Positions 25,327 through 30,293 of a stretch of 30,617 bases of DNA are shown piece by piece. The number at the start of each line of letters is the position of its first letter. Position 1 is the stretch's first letter. The notes under the pieces are model-generated. The model saw nothing but the letters and a program-made list of their open reading frames with translations. It did not search any database and had not been told where the DNA came from. The DNA is taken from IMG/VR virus record IMGVR_UViG_3300042465_002266, positions 1 through 30,617 of that record; one strand, given 5' to 3'. The position numbers and the translations under genes are program-made. This DNA is from a virus.

Positions 25327-25808
25327 GCATATCCGAGGCTGGTATCCAGTTGATCAAATCCTTTGAGGGCTGTCACAATCAGCCCTACAAGTGTCCTGCT
25401 ACGCTTTGGACGATTGGCTATGGCAGAGTACTCTATCCAGATCAGGCAAGGCTCAAAACAGACGAGAGAGCCAGCTATCCACTACGCTCAGAGCATAACC
25501 GAGTGTTTGCAAATGATGAGATTGACTCGCTTCTTGAAGCGGATTTACAACGCTTTTCGAATGGCGTACTCAGATACTGTCCTGCTGCTGCTGATAATAT
25601 GTGCCACCTGGATGCAATGGTCTCGTTTGCTTACAATGTGGGACTAGGTAACCTTCAATCCAGCACACTACGGATGAAGTACAATCGAGGTGACTATCAG
25701 GGCGCAGCAGATGAGTTCCTGAAGTGGACTAAAGCTGGCGGCAAGGTACTCAATGGCTTAGTCAGGCGCAGAGAAGCCGAGAGAGCGTTATTCCTCTCCG
25801 GCGGCTAG
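25323..25808 (+). CDS. endolysin, GH24 lysozyme
   Basis: This muramidase should cleave the glycan backbone of peptidoglycan. The catalytic pattern is E15 (SFEG), C24 and T30 (LWTIGYG), i.e. E-x8-C-x5-T. Aspartate in the second position is usual in T4 lysozyme, whereas cysteine occurs in P1 Lyz-type enzymes. The C-terminal AFNVGLGNLQSST-type motif appears as FAYNVGLGNLQSSTL, and GLVRRREAERALF closes it. No signal peptide or SAR segment is present, so release depends on the holin. Its last 21 bases overlap a convergent minus-strand gene. Confidence 0.93.
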   Translation: MSISEAGIQLIKSFEGCHNQPYKCPATLWTIGYGRVLYPDQARLKTDERASYPLRSEHNRVFANDEIDSLLEADLQRFSNGVLRYCPAAADNMCHLDAMVSFAYNVGLGNLQSSTLRMKYNRGDYQGAADEFLKWTKAGGKVLNGLVRRREAERALFLSGG

Positions 25809-25958
25809 TCTATCAAGTATCTCCTGCACCTCTTGCTGGGCTTTATCGTGACGCTCCTGCAACGATAGGTGCATGTCGCTACATAGTGCCATGATTGACC
25901 CAGAATCGTGTGGAGCGCAGCACAGGACGCTTCCAGATGGGTAGGTAACAAACTTCAT
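25788..25958 (-). CDS. small hypothetical protein, 56 aa
   Basis: On the minus strand ATG is at 25958-25956 and TAA at 25790-25788. The ATG overlaps the stop of the upstream minus-strand gene (ATGA), and GAGG lies 5 bases before it. The N-terminal half has four cysteines (VLCCAPHDSG, ALCSD) and the C-terminal half is a charged helix (QERHDKAQQEVQEILDRL). It is the last gene of the leftward operon and overlaps the lysozyme 3' end by 21 bases tail to tail. Function is unknown. Confidence 0.65.
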   Translation of the reverse strand: MKFVTYPSGSVLCCAPHDSGSIMALCSDMHLSLQERHDKAQQEVQEILDRLAAGEE

Positions 25959-26152
25959 CGCGGCCTCGGTCTCTTTTTGTGGAAGGCAATGTTGTCGTCA
26001 TTGTAAAAACCGGCAGGCCATTCGTTTGTGCCATCAACTGCAACAGATTCACCAGGCTTACGCACATCAATCTTGCCGCCACCTGACAGATACATCTTGA
26101 TGTCTAACTCAAGCCGTTTCTTGATATCCTTTTCCACCTTCTGATATTTCAT
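25955..26152 (-). CDS. small basic hypothetical protein, 65 aa
   Basis: ATG at 26152 is preferred, though an in-frame GTG one codon upstream is possible; neither has a very strong ribosome site. The protein begins MKYQKVEKDIKKRLELDIKM and ends in a basic KKRPRPR tail, so it could bind nucleic acid. It overlaps the next upstream gene by 44 bases in a different frame and the downstream one by ATGA. No family recognised. Confidence 0.65.
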   Translation of the reverse strand: MKYQKVEKDIKKRLELDIKMYLSGGGKIDVRKPGESVAVDGTNEWPAGFYNDDNIAFHKKRPRPR

Positions 26153-26324
26153 CACGTTTCATTTGCTCCAGTATCTCGATCAGTTGTGCTTGGTCAGGCT
26201 TTGGGCAGTCACCTTCTGGCATTACTATATAACCTTTTCTGATTTGCCGGTGATTGATTGGGCAATAGCCTCGCGCATTATTGTTCTCCAAGCGGTACGC
26301 TGGGCAGTCGAAACAGGTTTTCAT
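26109..26324 (-). CDS. small cysteine-containing protein, possible zinc binder, 71 aa
   Basis: The start has GGAGG 10 bases upstream on the minus strand. Cysteines C4, C7, C21 and C40 (TCFDCPAY, GYCPINHR, GDCPKP) could bind a metal ion. The C-terminal half is a charged helix (QLIEILEQMKRDEI). Its 5' end overlaps the upstream 55-aa gene by 47 bases and its 3' end overlaps the next by 44 bases. Such small zinc-like proteins are common in phage early operons; a target is not evident. Confidence 0.68.
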   Translation of the reverse strand: MKTCFDCPAYRLENNNARGYCPINHRQIRKGYIVMPEGDCPKPDQAQLIEILEQMKRDEISEGGKGYQETA

Positions 26325-26445
26325 TTTCGATCAACCTCCGCTTTAAAATTGTTATTTCCGTTCGCGTTTGATCCAACCACTTTACCTTTAGCTGATCTTG
26401 TTTCTGTTCGATAGCGTACAGCAAAAACTCTGAGTCAAGTATCAC
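26278..26445 (-). CDS. small hypothetical protein, GTG start, 55 aa
   Basis: GTG at 26445-26443 overlaps the upstream TGA (GTGA), and the frame ends TAA at 26280-26278. A GGGAG element lies about 11 bases upstream. The product is a charged helix (LLYAIEQKQDQLKVKWLDQ ... TILKRRLIENENLF). It shares 47 bases with the start of the zinc-like gene in another frame. Coupling and helix pattern support it, but the long overlap and GTG make it less certain. Confidence 0.5.
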   Translation of the reverse strand: MILDSEFLLYAIEQKQDQLKVKWLDQTRTEITILKRRLIENENLFRLPSVPLGEQ

Positions 26446-26588
26446 GATAACCGCACTCCCACCACAATGATGATGACAGCCAGCACAATAATCGTACCGC
26501 AGATAATGCTTGCCTCACGCAGCATTTTCTTTGCCTCAGCCTCTCGTAGCTTTTTAACTCTGGTCACTGTGTCGATGACATCTTTCAT
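26442..26588 (-). CDS. single-span membrane protein, 48 aa
   Basis: ATG at 26588 overlaps the stop of the upstream gene (ATGA), and GGGAGGTG lies 6 bases before it. The N-terminal half is a charged helix (RVKKLREAEAKKMLREAS). The C-terminal half is one hydrophobic span (CGTIIVLAVIIIVVGV, about 30-45). It may anchor something at the membrane or act in superinfection exclusion, but nothing in the sequence decides this. Confidence 0.65.
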   Translation of the reverse strand: MKDVIDTVTRVKKLREAEAKKMLREASIICGTIIVLAVIIIVVGVRLS

Positions 26589-26791
26589 CTTGACACCTCC
26601 CTTGCCTTAAGCATTGCGTCTGCCATTTCGTAAGCAATCTCTGCTTTTTTAGATATTGGAATTATAGATTTGGCTGTGTCTGCTGCAAACATGCCCTGCA
26701 TTGCCTTTGCTGCAAAGTAATCGCGCAGGCTCATGCCATCGTAATCATCGCATTGTTGCGGAAACGCTCGTCCGTATTTGTGTACGCTCAT
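26585..26791 (-). CDS. conserved small phage protein, 68 aa
   Basis: ATG at 26791 is chosen because GGGAGGTAAG stands 6 bases upstream; an in-frame TTG at 26812 has no such site. The core (GMSLRDYFAAKAMQGMFA, then AEIAYEMADAMLKARE) is a widely seen small protein in phages of Gram-negative bacteria, with unknown function. It ends AREVSR, the same six residues that end the upstream gene, because these codons encode the ribosome site of the next gene. Confidence 0.75.
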   Translation of the reverse strand: MSVHKYGRAFPQQCDDYDGMSLRDYFAAKAMQGMFAADTAKSIIPISKKAEIAYEMADAMLKAREVSR

Positions 26792-27003
26792 CGACTTACC
26801 TCCCTTGCACAACCCGCTGACGACTCAGCAGGCTCATACTCCGTCAGCAGATCGCCCTTGCGGTATATGCCGTCTGCGCGGCGGTTGGTGGCTTCAATGT
26901 TAATCATGGCTTGCAGGTCACTGTTGCGCTGATAACGCACACCGGCAGAGCCTACGAGGTAGCCTGATAACAAGCCAATAATTAAGACTGTTAAGTGTGT
27001 CAT
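26788..27003 (-). CDS. membrane-anchored small protein, 71 aa
   Basis: The start has GGAG about 8 bases upstream. The N-terminus is a hydrophobic span (LTVLIIGLLSGYLVGSAGV, about 4-22), followed by a soluble charged part with RRADGIYRKGDLL. It overlaps the downstream gene by ATGA and ends AREVSR. It could be a small inner-membrane protein; no family recognised. Confidence 0.65.
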   Translation of the reverse strand: MTHLTVLIIGLLSGYLVGSAGVRYQRNSDLQAMINIEATNRRADGIYRKGDLLTEYEPAESSAGCAREVSR

Positions 27004-27041
27004 TTGTTATTCTCCTGCGCCGTGGCGCTGTTGTGTGTGCT

Positions 27042-27281
27042 TTAAAACAACGTGTGCTGCACAGTGTTGGTGTCGGTCACTGTCGATTGAATAACCCATT
27101 GCCACAAAACATCACCAGCACAAGTCAAATCCGCGCCTGGCTTAAGGTGCGCCACTTCCAACTTGTTGACTTTAAAGTGTGGCTTCTCGGCAATCTCCTT
27201 TTCGGCCATTGCTCTGGCTTGTTCAGGCGTAGACCCTATGCCCCAAACAACTTTGTGATCTGGTTCAATGATGGCGATCAT
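27042..27281 (-). CDS. hypothetical protein, 79 aa
   Basis: ATG at 27281 is preferred over one at 27317 because GGGAGG sits 4 bases upstream of it. The protein has an alpha/beta look: IAIIEPDHKVVWGIGSTPEQARAMAEKEI, whose central GSTPEQARAMAEKEI segment is helical, then VAHLKPGADLTC. It ends WVIQSTVTDTNTVQHTLF. A perfect 7-bp hairpin (27291-27310) abuts its ribosome site. Function is unknown. Confidence 0.68.
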   Translation of the reverse strand: MIAIIEPDHKVVWGIGSTPEQARAMAEKEIAEKPHFKVNKLEVAHLKPGADLTCAGDVLWQWVIQSTVTDTNTVQHTLF

Positions 27282-27290
27282 AATGCCTCC

Positions 27291-27310
27291 CTGCACCTGA
27301 TTCGGTGCAG
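27291..27310 (-). promoter_or_regulatory. hairpin abutting a ribosome site
   Basis: CTGCACC and GGTGCAG form a perfect 7-bp stem with a 6-base loop. On the minus-strand mRNA the stem ends directly against the GGAGG of the 79-aa gene. No T-run follows, so it is not a terminator. It might keep the ribosome site open, bind a regulator or mark an RNA processing site. Confidence 0.55.
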
Positions 27311-27338
27311 TATCCAAGTTAAATAGTGTGAGTTGTGT

Positions 27339-27530
27339 TTAGTCATCTGGGTGCAGAACCCTAGCAATTCGGCTTGGGTAGCCCAAGATGCGGCACTTTT
27401 CTTTTACAGTGTGGCAAGCACCTACGCCATCAACCCACCACATCGAATCATCCGGCGCGTCAACAAACTCAGGGTTTGTCATCTCACCATCATCGTCATA
27501 CTCGCAAAAAAACCACTTAGTAGTAGTCAT
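27339..27530 (-). CDS. small acidic hypothetical protein, 63 aa
   Basis: ATG at 27530 is favoured by GAGGAG 7 bases upstream; a longer frame from 27647 would overlap the neighbouring gene heavily. The product has TKWFFCEYDDDGEM, then FVDAPDDSMWWVDG and a CRILGYPSR segment. It overlaps the upstream gene by 14 bases. No family recognised. Confidence 0.65.
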   Translation of the reverse strand: MTTTKWFFCEYDDDGEMTNPEFVDAPDDSMWWVDGVGACHTVKEKCRILGYPSRIARVLHPDD

Positions 27531-27801
27531 TCTGTATCTCCTCAAGTTCTGCATCCCACATTTCAGCAGCTTCCGCGTGAGCCGTTGCTGCCAACTCACC
27601 GCAGCCATTCCACTGCGCGTAAGGAACCTCAGTGCCGTCTTCATCAATCATGACTTTAACAATCTTACCGTCATAAAAGGTAAACAGGGTAGGCTCTCCG
27701 CTTTCATCCTCAACATACACTTCACCAGTGTACTCGTGACCTTCTGGGTACTCTGGCGGGAGCATGTTGTCGTAACGCGCTTGTGCTGCTTGTAATGTCA
27801 T
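27517..27801 (-). CDS. acidic hypothetical protein, 94 aa
   Basis: ATG at 27801 has AGGAG about 8 bases upstream and is preferred to an upstream ATG at 27828. The product is very acidic (EYTGEVYVEDESGEPTLF, MIDEDGTEV, ending EEIQNDYY). Strong acidity in a small early phage protein could mean DNA mimicry of a host or defence factor, but nothing specific supports that. Confidence 0.65.
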   Translation of the reverse strand: MTLQAAQARYDNMLPPEYPEGHEYTGEVYVEDESGEPTLFTFYDGKIVKVMIDEDGTEVPYAQWNGCGELAATAHAEAAEMWDAELEEIQNDYY

Positions 27802-27834
27802 TTTTATAACTCCTGCTGTGTGTGTCATTTAATT

Positions 27835-27852
27835 GTGCTTTATTTTAAGCAC
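27835..27852 (-). promoter_or_regulatory. AAGCAC inverted repeat at the end of the HTH gene
   Basis: GTGCTT (27835-27840) and AAGCAC (27847-27852) form a perfect 6-bp inverted repeat with a 6-base centre, overlapping the stop of the HTH gene. The 11-mer TTTAAGCACTT (27844-27854) also occurs at 29843-29853 in the divergent control region. It may be a second operator for the same regulator, or a weak hairpin between genes. Confidence 0.5.
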
Positions 27853-28046
27853 TTCTGCAATGCTTTCAAGCAATCAATTTGCCTTTTTATTGCAGTTTTA
27901 ACCTCAGATGCGGTTTTGATGCTGATCAACCGTTCGCCAGACCTCATGGCAACCACCATCCTTTCTGACAAGCCGATCTCAGCAGCCATCCTTGCATTGT
28001 CGTAGCCAAGCGCAGCCTGAACCTTCACAAACGTGTTCGATTCCAT
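27840..28046 (-). CDS. small helix-turn-helix protein, 68 aa
   Basis: The residues about 18-40 (ARMAAEIGLSERMVVAMRSGERL) look like an XRE/Cro-type HTH. The C-terminal part is a basic helix ending KRQIDCLKALQKCLK. The start overlaps the MazG stop by one base (TAATG), and AAGGA lies upstream. Its size suits a Cro-like repressor or activator. The AAGCAC repeats at its 3' end and in the 29808-29944 control region are candidate targets. DNA binding is inferred from the motif. Confidence 0.72.
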   Translation of the reverse strand: MESNTFVKVQAALGYDNARMAAEIGLSERMVVAMRSGERLISIKTASEVKTAIKRQIDCLKALQKCLK

Positions 28047-28357
28047 TAATTGCCATCCTTAACGAACTGGCCGTTGACCATTCGCCCAGTGCGTTTTGAG
28101 ATTACGTTGTAGGCTCCCTCGATGCACTCTGACATGCGTAGACCTTGCATTTCAGCTTGGATAACAAGGGTCACATAAATGTCGCCAATGGCATCAGCAA
28201 TCTCAGCAATGTTGCGATCAGCCAAAGCATGGGTAAGTTCTTCAACTTCCTCCAGCGTCTTCATGTGCTGGCCTGCTTCAGTGCCTCGACCTTTTGCGCC
28301 CAAGATGCCTTTATCATGCGCCCAATCCAGTATTTCTTCTTCCAAATATGCGCTCAT
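28046..28357 (-). CDS. MazG-like nucleotide pyrophosphohydrolase, 103 aa
   Basis: This family hydrolyses nucleoside triphosphates or (p)ppGpp to monophosphates. Residues E36-E37...E40 (LEEVEEL) and EIAD (E52, D55) followed by D59 (IGDIYV) give the EExxE...ExxD metal-binding pattern in an all-helical frame. Phages use MazG-like proteins to adjust nucleotide pools or the host starvation response. It sits between SSB and the HTH gene in the leftward early operon. All key acidic residues are present. Confidence 0.85.
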   Translation of the reverse strand: MSAYLEEEILDWAHDKGILGAKGRGTEAGQHMKTLEEVEELTHALADRNIAEIADAIGDIYVTLVIQAEMQGLRMSECIEGAYNVISKRTGRMVNGQFVKDGN

Positions 28358-28366
28358 GGTTTATCC

Positions 28367-28702
28367 CTAAAATGGCAAGTCGCCGGAGTCATCAAAATCG
28401 TCATAAGCTGGAGCTGGCTGCGGTGCTTGCCTGCCGTGATTGCTGTGCTGTTTTGCGCTTGGCTGCTGCTGCTGATCTTTCCAAAACACTTTACAGTTAC
28501 CGAGGATTGCTCCATTCTTGCCAGCGTCACGGTTCTCCTTTGTCTCATCCTGAGTGATCATGCCGTGGTTTCCGTACTGATCAGCCTGGTCTATGTCCAC
28601 AAAAACGGTAGCAGACAGGTAAACGCCTTTAGCTCCTTTGTACAACAAAGCCTTGTCGATCTTTGATACATCAATGGATAATTTAACGCCTACTTTGCTC
28701 AT
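28367..28702 (-). CDS. single-stranded DNA-binding protein-like, 111 aa
   Basis: The N-terminal 80 residues are beta-rich (VGVKLSIDVSKIDKALLYKG, YLSATVFVDIDQADQYGN, GAILGNCKVFWKD), fitting an OB-fold. A Gln/Pro-rich linker follows, and then an acidic tip DDFDDSGDLPF that mimics the SSB C-terminal protein-docking tail. It overlaps YqaJ by ATGA and follows the annealing protein, so it probably protects and hands over ssDNA during recombination. It is shorter than host SSB and forms its own phage group. Confidence 0.78.
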   Translation of the reverse strand: MSKVGVKLSIDVSKIDKALLYKGAKGVYLSATVFVDIDQADQYGNHGMITQDETKENRDAGKNGAILGNCKVFWKDQQQQPSAKQHSNHGRQAPQPAPAYDDFDDSGDLPF

Positions 28703-29283
28703 ATCAATCTCTCATAATTAACGGTTGGTAAAATTGGTTTCTTTCGTTTTGCAGGCTCTTGGTCTGACTTCCAAAAACTGTAGAAGTCTGACAACAGCGC
28801 AAGGCATTGCTGCCAATATTCTTTATCAAACGGCACTTCCCATACTTCAAAGCCTTCTGGTGTCCAGCAAACAAAGTGCGACAACTTGCGCCCAGTTATG
28901 AAAAGCTGTCCCTGCACTTGCGGCATGTAAACATCAGGAACCTTTCCGTATAAGTTCATGCTGGCTGGGCATTTGGCCTCGATAACGATGTCACTGCCGA
29001 CAAAGCCATCAGGAGTGCATCCCAGCCAGTCATGGCTCGCAGATATAACGAAACCCTGCTTACCACCAGCACTTTGCACGATGTCGCCTGTATGCACCTC
29101 GTAGGCGGTTATAGCGTGATGCTCGTTTGCTGATCCCCACTCGGTTGCAGCATTTCCTTCAAAGCGAGGCTCGCGGCCTGTGAGCTGCCGCCAGAGCTTT
29201 TGTCTGGAGTCATAGCCTATGCCTATGGCTGACGCAAACACGCTTGCAGTCAGCCTGCCTTCTCTATCAGGTGACAGGCTCAT
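28699..29283 (-). CDS. YqaJ-type recombination exonuclease, 194 aa
   Basis: This lambda-Exo-like 5'-3' exonuclease should resect DNA ends. It begins with the usual SPDREGRLTAS, then WGSANE (E54), GCTPDG (D92), IEAKCP (E102, K104) and YMPQVQGQLFITG (Q122, Q126), the PD-(D/E)XK core with all catalytic residues. Length is normal for the family. It is flanked by an annealing protein (ATGA overlap upstream) and an SSB-like gene (ATGA overlap downstream), making a complete exonuclease-annealase pair. Confidence 0.92.
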   Translation of the reverse strand: MSLSPDREGRLTASVFASAIGIGYDSRQKLWRQLTGREPRFEGNAATEWGSANEHHAITAYEVHTGDIVQSAGGKQGFVISASHDWLGCTPDGFVGSDIVIEAKCPASMNLYGKVPDVYMPQVQGQLFITGRKLSHFVCWTPEGFEVWEVPFDKEYWQQCLALLSDFYSFWKSDQEPAKRKKPILPTVNYERLI

Positions 29284-29807
29284 GCTAGACGCTCTTTGAC
29301 TTCTGCCAGCACATCGCCGTGGGCTTCACGCTGGTCAGGTGTCATTGACTTCCAAGCGGCTCTCAGCTCATCAATGTTGGTGCAGGCATGTAGCATCTGG
29401 CTAAGGATTGGATCAGGCTTGCGGTCAGGCTTGTGAGCCTGTGGGACATCTTCACCAGCGTAGATATAATGTGCGAGACCAAACAAAGCCAAGCACTTAA
29501 CCAGGCATCGCATCATTGCCGTATTAACAGCAAAACTGTCGGGGTTTGGAATAGCCTTGTTCTTATAGTCCATCACTGGCAACCACATCTTGCGGCTGCA
29601 CTCTTGAATGCTGACAGTGCAGAACACCATCATCGTGCCGTCAGCCATAACCTTTGGCTCGTCAAACTCAAACGTGGCTTCTGGGTAATGCTCCATCAGC
29701 GTTGACCAAGCCCATGCCCAGCTTAGGTAGGTCAAGTTGGCTTTCTTTTCAACGTGATCAGAACAATCAATGCTGCTAAGGGTCTGCCAGATTTCTTTGT
29801 GTATCAT
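29280..29807 (-). CDS. single-strand annealing protein (DUF1071 / Sak3-like), 175 aa
   Basis: ATG at 29807 has GAGG upstream and is preferred over one at 29843. The hallmark KKANLTYLSWAWAWSTLMEHYP (residues about 21-42, cited in part) and AVNTAMMRCLVKCLALFGLAHYIYAG identify the DUF1071 group of Rad52-like annealing proteins. It likely anneals complementary ssDNA exposed by the YqaJ exonuclease. The C-terminal 40 residues are a helical tail (CTNIDELRAAWKSMT). It is the first gene of the leftward operon, next to the control region. Confidence 0.88.
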   Translation of the reverse strand: MIHKEIWQTLSSIDCSDHVEKKANLTYLSWAWAWSTLMEHYPEATFEFDEPKVMADGTMMVFCTVSIQECSRKMWLPVMDYKNKAIPNPDSFAVNTAMMRCLVKCLALFGLAHYIYAGEDVPQAHKPDRKPDPILSQMLHACTNIDELRAAWKSMTPDQREAHGDVLAEVKERLA

Positions 29808-29944
29808 TGTTATATCCTCTTTTTGGTTTGTGTGTTCGCACATTTAAGCACTTATGGTGCGCCCAAGCAAGCACAAATAGAGTTTACTTTGCAAAAATAG
29901 TGTGCTTACAATAGCGCATCAACAACAAGATTGAGGGTTAAACA
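29808..29944. promoter_or_regulatory. divergent control region with AAGCAC repeats
   Basis: This 137-base gap separates the leftward early operon from a rightward gene. A rightward promoter may be TTTACT (29883-29888), 18-base spacer, TACAAT (29907-29912). AAGCACA (29869-29875) and TGTGCTT (29901-29907) flank its -35 as an inverted pair, and TAAGCACTTA (29845-29854) is a third site with TAAG/CTTA symmetry. A leftward promoter is not clear; the best match is weak. The layout is what a repressor/activator switch would use. Confidence 0.6.
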
Positions 29945-30283
29945 ATGAGGCAGACAGGGTATGCCATTGACTGGACAGCCAGCCTGGACAAAGATGAGAG
30001 CAGGTCACAAGACCCGTGGATCAGCCTAGAAACAATGCAGCCAGACAAGTACAGGCCAACAGGTCGCCTAGCACTTTACAAAGGCACAAGGTACGACATA
30101 TTTACTGTCTACCTACCTCGCAAGGGCATTGATCTGGCTACAACAGTTAAAGCCTACGCATCAGGTCACTTCAAGATGATCGAATGCAATGGCAGGCTTT
30201 ACCTGACTATGATTGATGGCGTGGTGTTTGAAAGGAATAAGCCAGAAGGTTTTAATATCAAAAAAGAATTACGCAGACAGTGA
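29945..30283 (+). CDS. hypothetical protein, 112 aa
   Basis: The first rightward gene after the control region. GAGGG lies about 8 bases before ATG. It has an alpha/beta appearance, with GRLALYKGTRYDIFTVYLPRKG (residues about 40-61, cited in part), a KMIECNGRLYLTMIDGVVFE beta pair and a basic end (KKELRRQ). It is preceded by a promoter-like sequence and followed by a terminator-like hairpin, so it may be expressed as a single gene. I do not recognise a family. Confidence 0.7.
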   Translation: MRQTGYAIDWTASLDKDESRSQDPWISLETMQPDKYRPTGRLALYKGTRYDIFTVYLPRKGIDLATTVKAYASGHFKMIECNGRLYLTMIDGVVFERNKPEGFNIKKELRRQ

Positions 30284-30293
30284 GTTCTGTATT

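Noticed and set aside
25879-26082. 67-codon minus-strand frame
   Set aside because: It conflicts with the 65-aa and 56-aa genes, which are linked by an ATGA overlap and have better start context.
27388-27795. 135-codon plus-strand open frame
   Set aside because: It is antisense to two minus-strand genes with good ribosome sites and overlaps typical of the operon.
28145-28666. 173-codon plus-strand open frame
   Set aside because: It is antisense to the MazG-like and SSB-like genes, both with clear family motifs.
29889-29912. TTGCAA as the -35 box for TACAAT
   Set aside because: The spacing would be only about 11-12 bases; TTTACT with 18 bases is more plausible.
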